Assembly (NCBI GenBank): GCA_011620145.1
Contig: WOZT01000273.1
Location: 1 to 6,464 of the forward strand
Direction of reading: 5' to 3'
Origin: Gammaproteobacteria bacterium
GTDB taxonomy: Bacteria > Pseudomonadota > Gammaproteobacteria > UBA5335
Length of the DNA stretch: 6,464 bases
The position numbers were made by a program, and so were the translations under genes. The notes beneath the pieces were generated by a model, which made no database searches, was not told where the DNA came from, and saw only the letters and a list, made by a program, of their open reading frames with translations. This document shows positions 1 to 6,464 of the stretch, piece after piece. How positions within the stretch are numbered: position 1 is the stretch's first letter; each line of letters begins with the position of its first letter.

Positions 1-209
1 CGACCCAGTACGCCCTGTTTTCGGCAGTTGCGGCGCTGGCGCGGGTATTCATCGGACCGCCGGCGGGTTACCTGGTGCAGGCGGTTGGCTGGCCGGTATT
101 TTTCGGCGTGACTTTCTTGGCCTCTCTGCCCGCCTTGTTATTGGTTTTGGGCTTGAGTGAGCGCATCCGGCAGCTTGATCGGCAGTCGCCGCAGGAGGCG
201 ATTGCGTAA
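1..209 (+). CDS. ampG: AmpG-like muropeptide permease, C-terminal fragment
   Basis: This is the last 68 residues of a membrane transporter whose start lies left of the window; it reads in frame from base 3 to a TAA at 207-209. The sequence TQYALFSAVAALARVFIGPP followed by a GYLV..GWPVFF stretch closely resembles the end of E. coli AmpG (TQFALLSALSAVGRVYVGP..). AmpG is the major-facilitator permease that imports GlcNAc-anhydro-MurNAc peptides from the periplasm for cell-wall recycling. Two hydrophobic segments are visible (about residues 3-20 and 31-49 of the fragment), consistent with the last transmembrane helices, followed by a short charged cytoplasmic tail. The stop overlaps the start of the Rieske gene by one base (TAATG), so the two are probably co-transcribed. 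Another AmpG-family MFS permease with a different substrate cannot be excluded from this fragment. Confidence 0.75.
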   Translation, partial: TQYALFSAVAALARVFIGPPAGYLVQAVGWPVFFGVTFLASLPALLLVLGLSERIRQLDRQSPQEAIA

Positions 210-541
210 TGGTTGCGCGGATTTGTCACTGGAGCGAATTGGCCGATCCAGGCAGTCGGGCCTTCGAGCGGATCGATGGGCGTGGGCAGCGGGCCTGTGT
301 TCTGATCCGCCGGGGGGAGCAGGTCTGGGCTTATGAGAACCGCTGTCCACACACCGGTGCATCGCTCGATTGGCGGCCGGGCCAGGTGCTCAACCCCGAG
401 GGAACGCACATCCAATGTGCCTTGCATCTGGCCCAGTTTCGGATGGAGGACGGGATGTGTGTCCATGGCCCCTGTGTGGGACAGGCGCTGTCGGCGGTGG
501 CGGTGCGCCGGCAGGGCGATTGGGTGGTGATGGACGCGTAA
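209..541 (+). CDS. Small Rieske [2Fe-2S] ferredoxin-like protein
   Basis: This 110-residue soluble protein carries the Rieske cluster-binding pattern: C46-P-H48 in [12 protein letters not shown] and C70-A-L-H73 in [10 protein letters not shown]. Two Cys and two His would hold a [2Fe-2S] cluster. The length and lack of a signal peptide or membrane segment fit the cytoplasmic Rieske ferredoxin/NirD-like group, not the anchored bc1-complex subunit. The ATG at 209 overlaps the upstream permease stop and has a strong AGGAGG site at 193-198, ten bases ahead, so the start is secure and translational coupling is likely. No oxygenase, reductase or nitrite reductase partner is visible, so the redox partner is unknown. 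The fold assignment is firm; the physiological role is not. Confidence 0.88.
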   Translation: MVARICHWSELADPGSRAFERIDGRGQRACVLIRRGEQVWAYENRCPHTGASLDWRPGQVLNPEGTHIQCALHLAQFRMEDGMCVHGPCVGQALSAVAVRRQGDWVVMDA

Positions 542-565
542 TGGCAAGCCATTGGCCGTGACTTC

Positions 566-574
566 GAAGGGTGG
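566..574 (+). promoter_or_regulatory. Ribosome binding site that sets the glmU start
   Basis: GAAGGGTGG lies seven bases before the ATG at 582. It favours that ATG over the TTG at 552, which would add ten residues ([10 protein letters not shown]) that are not part of the family's usual N-terminus. A second ATG at 588 is also possible. Confidence 0.6.
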
Positions 575-581
575 AACAAAA

Positions 582-1943
582 ATGACAATGGACGTGATCG
601 TGCTGGCGGCGGGCAAGGGGACGCGCATGAACAGCGCGTTGCCCAAGGTGTTGCAACCTTTGGCCGGCCGGCCGCTGCTGGCCCATGTGCTGGAAACCGC
701 GCGCGCGCTTCAGCCAGCCGCGCTTCATGTGGTGGTGGGGCACGGCATGGAGGCGGTTCGGACGGCCTTTGACGATCCCGATCTGCACTGGGTTGAGCAG
801 GCCGAGCAACGCGGGACGGGTCATGCGGTGGCCCAGGCGCTGCCTCATCTTGCCGGTGACTTGGCCCTGATCCTCTACGGGGATGTGCCCTTGGTGCGCC
901 CTCAAACCTTGGCCGGCTTGCAGGCAGCGGCCGGTGATGGCTTGTCCCTGTTGGTGGCCGAGCGGGCCGATCCAGGCGGATACGGGCGGATCCTGCGGAA
1001 TGCTGCGGGTCAGGTTTGCGGCATCGTGGAAGAGCGTGATGCCACGCAGGCCCAACGGGCCATCCGGGAGGTGAACACGGGCCTGATGGCTGTCTCAGCG
1101 ACTTTGCTGCGGCGCTACCTGCCGCGCCTGCAGCCGCATAACGCCCAGGGCGAATATTATCTGACCGATCTGGTCGCCCTGGCCGTTGCCGATGGCGTGG
1201 CGGTGCACGCGGTACGGACCGAGGAACATGAGGAAGTGCTCGGGGTCAACGACCGGTTGCAGCTTGCCCAGGTCGAGCGGGTGCTGCAGCGCCGTCAGGC
1301 CGAGGCCCTGTTGCGTGCGGGGGTGACCCTGGCCGATCCGGCGCGGCTGGACGTGCGCGGCACCTTGGTCTGTGGACGGGACGTGTTCATCGATGTGGGC
1401 TGCGTGTTCGAGGGCCGTGTCCATCTGGGCGACGGGGTGCGGATCGGTGCCCATGGTGTGTTGCGGGACTGCGAACTGGCGGCGGGGGTGGACGTGTTGC
1501 CGTTCTGCCACCTGGATGGGGCGCGGGTGGGTCCCGGTGCCCGCATCGGCCCTTATGCGCGGCTGCGGCCCGGTGCCGACCTGGGACCGCGGACCCATAT
1601 CGGCAATTTCGTGGAGATCAAGCAGGCCACGGTGGGCGAGGACAGCAAGATCAACCACCTCAGCTATGTGGGCGATGCCCAGGTTGGGCGCGGGGTCAAC
1701 GTGGGCGCAGGCACCATCACCTGCAACTACGACGGGGTGAACAAGCATCGCACCGTCATCGGGGACGGGGCGTTCATCGGCTCCGGAACCGAACTGGTGG
1801 CGCCCGTAACCGTGGGAGAGGGAGCGACCTTGGGCGCGGGAACCACGCTGCGCAAGGACGCGCCTGCCGGCCAGCTTACGCTGGGCGCCCAACGCCAGGT
1901 CACGCTTCCCCATTGGCAGCGGCCGCAACCGAAGCCCGAATGA
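582..1943 (+). CDS. glmU: Bifunctional GlmU: GlcNAc-1-P uridyltransferase / GlcN-1-P acetyltransferase
   Basis: GlmU acetylates glucosamine-1-phosphate with acetyl-CoA and then couples the product to UTP, giving UDP-GlcNAc for peptidoglycan and LPS in the cytoplasm. From the ATG at 582 the protein has 453 residues, close to the 456 of E. coli GlmU. The N-terminal uridyltransferase domain shows the nucleotide loop LAAGKGTRM (8-16), [11 protein letters not shown] and YGDVPL, with metal-binding D101 and N223 (E. coli D105 and N227). The C-terminal half is a left-handed beta-helix of hexapeptide repeats; R329, K347 and catalytic H359 match E. coli R333, K351 and H363, and TITCNYDG is intact. Both activities should therefore work. 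The gene starts 40 bases after the Rieske gene on the same strand and is probably read with it. Here the upstream neighbour is not the atp operon, as it is in E. coli. Confidence 0.97.
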   Translation: MTMDVIVLAAGKGTRMNSALPKVLQPLAGRPLLAHVLETARALQPAALHVVVGHGMEAVRTAFDDPDLHWVEQAEQRGTGHAVAQALPHLAGDLALILYGDVPLVRPQTLAGLQAAAGDGLSLLVAERADPGGYGRILRNAAGQVCGIVEERDATQAQRAIREVNTGLMAVSATLLRRYLPRLQPHNAQGEYYLTDLVALAVADGVAVHAVRTEEHEEVLGVNDRLQLAQVERVLQRRQAEALLRAGVTLADPARLDVRGTLVCGRDVFIDVGCVFEGRVHLGDGVRIGAHGVLRDCELAAGVDVLPFCHLDGARVGPGARIGPYARLRPGADLGPRTHIGNFVEIKQATVGEDSKINHLSYVGDAQVGRGVNVGAGTITCNYDGVNKHRTVIGDGAFIGSGTELVAPVTVGEGATLGAGTTLRKDAPAGQLTLGAQRQVTLPHWQRPQPKPE

Positions 1944-1980
1944 GCCGATTGCCGGCTGCGGTCAAGCCTGGGGTCGGTTG
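1926..1980. terminator. Weak candidate structure between convergent glmU and pmtA
   Basis: A five-base-pair hairpin AGCCG-ATTGC-CGGCT (1943-1957) starts on the last base of the glmU stop codon. It is flanked by a seven-base inverted repeat, CAACCGA (1926-1932) and TCGGTTG (1974-1980). Neither strand has a following T-run, so this is not a classical intrinsic terminator. It is listed because it sits in the only gap between two convergent genes; it may be chance in GC-rich DNA. Confidence 0.2.
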
Positions 1981-1992
1981 AAGCCGATGGAT

Positions 1993-2607
1993 TCAGTCGT
2001 TGCGAGCGTGGATCATTGACCAATAACCGAAGAGATTGACCGGTTCGATGTCGAAATGCTTGATCTGGGCGTCGGCCAGGAAGCGATCCAGGGGAAAGTC
2101 CGAGGTAAACCCGATCAGCGGCGTGATGACCGCAATGCCGCGTTCGAACCAGCGCACCATGGAGTGGGGGTGGCTGAAATGGTTGACGATGAACAGATCC
2201 CCGCCGGGGCGGCAGACGCGCTTCATTTCCGACACCATGCGCCGGGGATCGGGAACCACCGAGGCCACATACATGGCGGTGACCTTGTCGAAGCTGTTGT
2301 CGGCGAATTCCAGTTGCTGCGCGTCCATGATGCGCAGGTCCACATGGTTGAGCTGCTGTTTTCTGACCCGACGGTGACCCCGTTCCAGCATCTTGGGGGA
2401 AACATCGATGCCGGTGATCCGCGTGGATCGGGGGTAGCAGGACAGAGACATACCGGTGCCCACCCCCACTTCCAGGATGCGATCGCCGGGTTGGCAATTC
2501 ATCTTGTCGATGATGCGTTGGCGGCCTGGCTGGAAAATTGGACTGAATACCAGATCGTAGGTAGCAGCCATGCGGTCGTAGGTTTTGATGACGGCGGTTT
2601 GTTCCAC
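1993..2607 (-). CDS. pmtA: PmtA-like phosphatidylethanolamine N-methyltransferase
   Basis: This 204-residue class I SAM-dependent methyltransferase has the SAM-binding loop ILEVGVGTG (44-52), the acidic end of strand two in TGIDVS (D68) and MDAQQLEF (94-101). The features NHF (142-144) and SDFP (169-172) and the overall length match the Rhodobacter PmtA type, which methylates phosphatidylethanolamine stepwise to phosphatidylcholine at the inner membrane. There is no signal peptide, and the N-terminus (KTYDRMAATYDLVF) is typical of the family. Translation starts at a GTG (2607-2605), with AAGGAC at 2619-2614 as ribosome site. The gene stands alone, converging on glmU and diverging from ppnN. 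The methyltransferase class is certain. The lipid substrate is inferred from family resemblance; a related demethylmenaquinone- or ubiquinone-type enzyme is the main alternative. Confidence 0.75.
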   Translation of the reverse strand: MEQTAVIKTYDRMAATYDLVFSPIFQPGRQRIIDKMNCQPGDRILEVGVGTGMSLSCYPRSTRITGIDVSPKMLERGHRRVRKQQLNHVDLRIMDAQQLEFADNSFDKVTAMYVASVVPDPRRMVSEMKRVCRPGGDLFIVNHFSHPHSMVRWFERGIAVITPLIGFTSDFPLDRFLADAQIKHFDIEPVNLFGYWSMIHARND

Positions 2608-2613
2608 AACACA

Positions 2614-2619
2614 GTCCTT
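2614..2619 (-). promoter_or_regulatory. Ribosome binding site of pmtA
   Basis: On the minus strand AAGGAC lies six bases ahead of the GTG start codon. This supports that non-ATG start, and no upstream in-frame start codon with a better site was seen. Confidence 0.55.
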
Positions 2620-2623
2620 GGTT

Positions 2624-2648
2624 GGGCGGGTGGGTGTGGGTGGACGGG
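2624..2648 (+). other. G-quadruplex-forming motif in the pmtA leader
   Basis: The plus strand reads GGGCGGGTGGGTGTGGG (2624-2640): four runs of three G with loops of one, one and three bases. A fifth GGG follows at 2646-2648. This matches the short-loop pattern known to fold into stable G-quadruplexes. The G-rich strand is the template strand for pmtA, and the motif begins five bases beyond the pmtA ribosome site, so the mRNA would carry the C-rich copy. Whether it folds in the cell is inference. Confidence 0.6.
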
Positions 2649-2654
2649 CACCCA
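2637..2654 (-). other. Short hairpin in the pmtA leader
   Basis: A six-base-pair stem TGGGTG (2637-2642) / CACCCA (2649-2654) encloses a six-base loop, and can form in the pmtA leader RNA. It shares G-runs with the neighbouring quadruplex motif, so the two DNA structures would compete. There is no T-run, so it is not an intrinsic terminator. Confidence 0.35.
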
Positions 2655-2667
2655 GTCTATTAGGCCC

Positions 2668-2673
2668 ATTCTA
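2668..2673 (-). promoter_or_regulatory. Candidate -10 element for pmtA
   Basis: The minus strand carries TAGAAT, five of six matches to the sigma-70 -10 consensus. Transcription would start near 2661, giving a leader of about 54 bases. No good -35 box lies 16-18 bases upstream; the best choices are CCGTGA or CCCGTG. An interrupted palindrome fills most of the spacer, so a regulator may be needed if this promoter is real. Confidence 0.35.
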
Positions 2674-2687
2674 GCCGAAAATTCGGC
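2674..2687. promoter_or_regulatory. Interrupted palindrome, possible operator
   Basis: GCCGAA-AA-TTCGGC has six-base arms around two bases. It directly abuts the candidate pmtA -10 and lies ten bases before the candidate ppnN -35, in the middle of the divergent region. This is a typical place for a dimeric regulator to control both genes. No specific regulator's site is recognised, so the role is inference. Confidence 0.35.
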
Positions 2688-2696
2688 GGTCACGGG

Positions 2697-2724
2697 TTGC
2701 CGGAGCGCAAGATTCAGTTAGCAT
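2697..2724 (+). promoter_or_regulatory. Weak candidate sigma-70 promoter for ppnN
   Basis: TTGCCG (2697-2702) and TAGCAT (2719-2724) each match the consensus at four of six positions and are separated by 16 bases. Transcription would start near 2731, leaving a short leader before the GTG start codon at 2763. Its position fits, but sequences of this quality occur by chance. Confidence 0.3.
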
Positions 2725-2749
2725 GACCTCCCCTTTGTCCCAAATGAGC

Positions 2750-2753
2750 AGGA
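2750..2753 (+). promoter_or_regulatory. Ribosome binding site that sets the ppnN start
   Basis: AGGA lies nine bases before the GTG at 2763. The alternative ATG at 2808 has no clear Shine-Dalgarno sequence, so this site is the main argument for the longer protein. Confidence 0.5.
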
Positions 2754-2762
2754 AAGTTCAAC

Positions 2763-4172
2763 GTGTCTCCCCATGATTCGTCGCCCGCCACACATTTACC
2801 CGGAACAATGGAGGGAGTCGATGCCCTGATTACCCCGGAAGGCAGCCTGGAAGTCCTCTCCCAGATGGAAGTGGCGCGCCTGCGCGACACCAGCCTGGGC
2901 GGCTTGCATGAACTGCTGCGGCGCTGCGCCCTGGCAGTGCTCAACAGCGGCAATATGGAGGACGACAGCCGCCAGGTGATGGTGCGCCATCGCGACTTCG
3001 ACATCCAGGTGGTGCAACAGGAACGGGGCATCAAGCTGGAACTGCGCAATGCGCCGGCGGATGCGTTCGTCGACGGCCAGATGATCCGCGGGATTCGGGA
3101 GCATTTGTTCGCTGTGCTGCGCGACATCGTCTATGTCCACAACGAGATTCGCCTGCATCCGCGCTTTGATCTGGAGGCGCCCGGCGGGGTGACCGACGCG
3201 GTGTTCCACACGCTGCGCAATGCCCGTGCCCTGTTCCCCGGCCAGCCGCCCAACCTGGTGGTGTGTTGGGGCGGACACTCCATCGGCCGTCCCGAATACG
3301 ACTACGCCAAGCACGTCGGCTATGAACTCGGCTTGCGGGGCATGGACATCTGCACCGGCTGCGGGCCGGGCGCCATGAAAGGTCCCATGAAGGGCGCCGC
3401 CGTGGGCCATGCCAAGCAGCATCGCAGTGGCGGGCGCTACGTGGGCATTTCCGAGCCCGGCATCATCGCCGCCGAGCCCCCCAATCCGATTGTGAATCAT
3501 CTGGTCATCATGCCCGACATGGAAAAGCGCCTGGAAGCCTTCGTGCGCATCGGGCATGGTTTCGTGGTGTTTCCCGGCGGGGTGGGCACCATGGAAGAGC
3601 TGCTCTACTTGTTCAGTATTCTCTTGCACGCGGAAAATGCCGAGGTTCCCTTTCCGCTGGTCCTGACGGGACCGGCTGCCTCGGCGGATTATTTCCGGCG
3701 GCTGGAGGATTTTCTGGTGAGCACCCTGGGGCCATCGGTCACGGCGCGTTACCAGGTGATTCTCGATGATCCGGTGGCCGTGGCGCGTGCCATGCGCCGG
3801 GGCATGGAGGAGGTGCGCCGCTTCCGTATTGCCCGCAGCGATGCGTTCTATTTCAACTGGGTGCTGCGCATCGATCCCGAGCTGCAACAGCCCTTTGTCC
3901 CTTCCCATCCCAACATGGCGGGGTTGTCCTTGCATCGCGAGCAGCCCTTGCATGCCTTGGCGGCAAATCTGCGCGCCGCGTTTTCCGGTATCGTCGCTGG
4001 CAATGTGAAGGAAACGGGAATTCGGGCCATCGAAGCGCATGGGCCATTCCAGATCAGGGGGGCGCCGGATTTGATGCGGTCGCTGGATCAATTGCTGGAC
4101 AGCTTCGTGCGGGAACAGCGCATGAAGCTTCCCGGCAGCCAGTACACGCCGTGTTATGAAATTGTGGTGTGA
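2763..4172 (+). CDS. ppnN: PpnN: pyrimidine/purine nucleotide 5'-monophosphate nucleosidase
   Basis: PpnN (formerly YgdH) splits nucleoside monophosphates into a free base and ribose 5-phosphate in the cytoplasm. In E. coli it is stimulated by (p)ppGpp and tunes purine salvage during starvation. The whole protein aligns by eye with E. coli PpnN, including RNARALF, VVCWGGHSI (166-174), ICTGCGPGAMKGPMKGAAVGHA, EPPNP (238-242), PDMEKRLEAFVRI and the LOG-family motif PGGVGTMEE (271-279). The end, AFSGIVAGNVKE..GIRAIE and RMKLPGSQY.PCYEI, also matches. From the GTG at 2763 it has 469 residues. From Met16 (ATG at 2808) it would have 454, exactly the E. coli length, but without a clear ribosome site. 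The gene diverges from pmtA, and its last 19 bases overlap the msrQ coding region on the other strand. Confidence 0.95.
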   Translation: MSPHDSSPATHLPGTMEGVDALITPEGSLEVLSQMEVARLRDTSLGGLHELLRRCALAVLNSGNMEDDSRQVMVRHRDFDIQVVQQERGIKLELRNAPADAFVDGQMIRGIREHLFAVLRDIVYVHNEIRLHPRFDLEAPGGVTDAVFHTLRNARALFPGQPPNLVVCWGGHSIGRPEYDYAKHVGYELGLRGMDICTGCGPGAMKGPMKGAAVGHAKQHRSGGRYVGISEPGIIAAEPPNPIVNHLVIMPDMEKRLEAFVRIGHGFVVFPGGVGTMEELLYLFSILLHAENAEVPFPLVLTGPAASADYFRRLEDFLVSTLGPSVTARYQVILDDPVAVARAMRRGMEEVRRFRIARSDAFYFNWVLRIDPELQQPFVPSHPNMAGLSLHREQPLHALAANLRAAFSGIVAGNVKETGIRAIEAHGPFQIRGAPDLMRSLDQLLDSFVREQRMKLPGSQYTPCYEIVV

Positions 4173-4762
4173 CCTGGCGTCCGGCTGCCGCGCTGCCATC
4201 CACGGGGCAATCGCACAACGAGCAGAACCGTCAGGATGGCGCCATAAATCAGCGGCTCCCGTAAATCGGCCTTGACCTGGAAACCGAAGTGAATTGCTGC
4301 CAGGATCGCGGCGGGATAGATCAGCCGGTGCAGACGTTTCCAGTTCGGGCCCAGGCGGCGGATCCAGCCGCGGGTGGATGTGATCGCCAGGGGCAGCAGC
4401 AGGGCCAGGGCCAACATCCCGAGCCAGACTGCCTTGTGCTCAACAATTTCGCGCCAGGCTGCCGCGGGGTCCAGATTCTGATCAAACACCGCGAAGACCA
4501 ACAGATGACCCAGGGCGTAGAAGAACGCCGCCAAACCCAGTTGGCGACGGATCGTCAGCGGCCAAACCCAGCCACTCAAGCCTTGCAGTGGCGTCATGGC
4601 GAGTGTCAGCAGCAGCAGGCGCAGGGCCCAGATGCCGCTGGCAATCATCAAGGCCTCGACCGGATCCGGCCCCAGGCTTCCGCGTTGCAGTCCGATGATG
4701 GTCCACAGGGCGGGAAGGATCAGCAGCCCCCAAACGCCGATGCGCCATAAGCTTGCCGGCAT
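4154..4762 (-). CDS. msrQ: MsrQ: haem-binding membrane subunit of the MsrPQ methionine-sulfoxide reductase
   Basis: MsrQ is an inner-membrane b-type cytochrome that passes electrons from the respiratory chain to periplasmic MsrP. From the ATG at 4762 it has 202 residues, close to the 211 of E. coli MsrQ. Several hydrophobic segments are visible (about 7-24, 38-57, 75-93, 111-127, 148-162 and 169-183). The likely haem ligands are H86 (YALGHLL), H145 (KRLHRLIYP) and H158 (AAIHFG), as expected for the YedZ/ferric-reductase-like fold. The start is two bases beyond the msrP stop, with GGAA nine bases upstream, so it is translated from the msrP mRNA. A TTG at 4768 would add two residues and overlap the msrP stop, but its spacing to GGAA is only three bases. 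The 3' end overlaps ppnN. Confidence 0.95.
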   Translation of the reverse strand: MPASLWRIGVWGLLILPALWTIIGLQRGSLGPDPVEALMIASGIWALRLLLLTLAMTPLQGLSGWVWPLTIRRQLGLAAFFYALGHLLVFAVFDQNLDPAAAWREIVEHKAVWLGMLALALLLPLAITSTRGWIRRLGPNWKRLHRLIYPAAILAAIHFGFQVKADLREPLIYGAILTVLLVVRLPRGWQRGSRTPGHTTIS

Positions 4763-4764
4763 GT

Positions 4765-5709
<945 letters not shown>

Positions 5710-5767
5710 GACGAGGCGTCCTTCAAGGAGGCAATCCCCGTCTTTGGCCCTGCCGCAGACAAAAGGT

Positions 5768-6464
5768 TCAATGGTTTGGGGTGTTTCGCAACAACTGGCC
5801 CAGCGCTTCCCCCGACAAGGGACGACTCAGCCAGAAACCCTGTAATTCCTGGCAGCCACGCTCCGTCAGGAAGGTCCATTGATCTTCGGTTTCCACGCCC
5901 TCTGCAATGACGTTGAGGTTCAGACGCTGACTCATGCTCAGGATGGCCTCCACAATGGCGGCATCCTGGGTTGAGGCGGGCAGCGCCATGGTGAAGGATC
6001 GATCGATCTTGAGGACATCGAATGGGTACTGCTTGAGGTAGTTGAACGAGGAATACCCCATGCCAAAATCGTCAATAGCCACCTGAACGCCGATCTGTCG
6101 CAAAGCGCGCAAGGATTCCAGCGCGCGCTCCGGATGAGCCATCAAGGCATTCTCGGTGATCTCCAGCGTGAGCGCGTCGGCAGGAACGGCATTATTCCGG
6201 AGTGCGGCAATAATTTGAGCAGGCAATTGCGGATTGACGAGCTGGGCCGGGGCCAGATTGACGGCCATGCGCAGTTGCACGGCATCGCTTCGGCGCCACA
6301 AGGCAAGCTGGCGCAGCGCCAGATCCAACACGCGTTGTCCGAGGCTTGGCAATAACCCAATGCGTTCTGCCAGAGGCAGAAAACTGTCGGGCGCCAGGGT
6401 GCCACGGATGGGATGAGCCCAGCGGACCAATGCCTCGACTCCGGAAATTTGGTCCCGATTGCCT
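5768..6464 (-). CDS. EAL-domain cyclic-di-GMP phosphodiesterase, N-terminus outside window
   Basis: The visible 231 residues are nearly a whole EAL domain, which hydrolyses cyclic di-GMP to linear pGpG. The signature is VEALVRW (9-15 of the fragment). All expected metal and catalytic residues are present: E10, N69 (AVNLAPAQ), E101 (LEITE), D131 and D132 ([10 protein letters not shown]), K152 (LKIDRSF), E188 (VIAEGVET) and Q208 (QGFWLSRP). It should therefore be an active enzyme, not a degenerate binding protein. The gene runs off the right edge, so any sensory (PAS, REC) or GGDEF domains are unseen; many such proteins have a GGDEF domain before the EAL. It ends 58 bases before msrP on the same strand, without a visible terminator, so some read-through into msrPQ is possible. 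Confidence 0.93.
   Translation of the reverse strand, partial: GNRDQISGVEALVRWAHPIRGTLAPDSFLPLAERIGLLPSLGQRVLDLALRQLALWRRSDAVQLRMAVNLAPAQLVNPQLPAQIIAALRNNAVPADALTLEITENALMAHPERALESLRALRQIGVQVAIDDFGMGYSSFNYLKQYPFDVLKIDRSFTMALPASTQDAAIVEAILSMSQRLNLNVIAEGVETEDQWTFLTERGCQELQGFWLSRPLSGEALGQLLRNTPNH

Noticed and set aside
541..561. Six-codon frame (MASHWP) whose ATG overlaps the Rieske stop
   Set aside because: The overlap resembles translational coupling, but the frame is too short and has no known leader-peptide features. It may only be chance.
552..581. TTG at 552 as the glmU start
   Set aside because: It adds ten residues not seen in the family and covers the clear ribosome site that serves the ATG at 582.
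68..646. 192-residue open frame on the minus strand over the permease end and Rieske gene
   Set aside because: It crosses two well-supported plus-strand genes and a gene boundary, and has no recognisable domain.
1095..1928. 277-residue open frame on the minus strand, antisense to glmU
   Set aside because: glmU is certain here. The antisense product has low-complexity composition and no family features.
2744..2776. Ten-codon frame (MSRKVQRVSP) overlapping the ppnN start
   Set aside because: It has no ribosome site of its own, and its codons include the ppnN ribosome site. An upstream regulatory frame cannot be supported.
2796..4199. 467-residue open frame on the minus strand, antisense to ppnN
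   Set aside because: It lies almost entirely over ppnN, which matches a known family along its whole length. Its translation is rich in His, Gln and Arg with no recognisable domain, as expected for a shadow frame in GC-rich DNA.
5717..5727. Short palindrome TCCTT-C-AAGGA around the msrP ribosome site
   Set aside because: The loop would be a single base, which cannot form a stable hairpin. The repeat mostly reflects the AAGGA ribosome site itself.

Overview
The window carries seven genes of a GC-rich proteobacterium, most likely a gammaproteobacterium. That placement rests on a full-length Escherichia-type PpnN nucleosidase, an MsrPQ pair and an AmpG-type permease. The phosphatidylethanolamine methyltransferase resembles the alphaproteobacterial PmtA family. 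I cannot name the genus. No mobile element, CRISPR array, tRNA or rRNA was seen, and no non-coding stretch exceeds about 160 bases.

Left block, plus strand (1-1943): the C-terminal end of an AmpG-like permease overlaps a small Rieske [2Fe-2S] protein by one base, and glmU follows after 40 bases. AmpG brings cell-wall breakdown muropeptides into the cytoplasm, and GlmU makes UDP-GlcNAc, the first committed sugar nucleotide for peptidoglycan and LPS. The two ends of the block therefore share a cell-wall amino-sugar theme. The role of the Rieske protein between them is unknown.

Centre (1993-4172): a PmtA-like phosphatidylethanolamine N-methyltransferase on the minus strand converges on glmU and diverges from ppnN. 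PpnN is the nucleotide 5'-monophosphate nucleosidase. The 155-base gap between pmtA and ppnN is the most structured non-coding DNA here. It holds a strong G-quadruplex motif, a short hairpin, an interrupted palindrome and candidate promoters for both directions.

Right block, minus strand (4154-6464): reading from the right edge, an EAL-domain cyclic-di-GMP phosphodiesterase (N-terminus outside the window) is followed by msrP and msrQ. MsrP and MsrQ form a periplasmic methionine-sulfoxide repair system made of a Tat-exported molybdoenzyme and a haem membrane protein. The msrQ and ppnN coding regions overlap tail to tail by 19 bases.

The genes are mostly recognisable housekeeping functions. 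I found no convincing new multi-gene system. The points worth a second look are the regulatory DNA between pmtA and ppnN, the orphan Rieske protein, the convergent overlap and the EAL-msrPQ adjacency.
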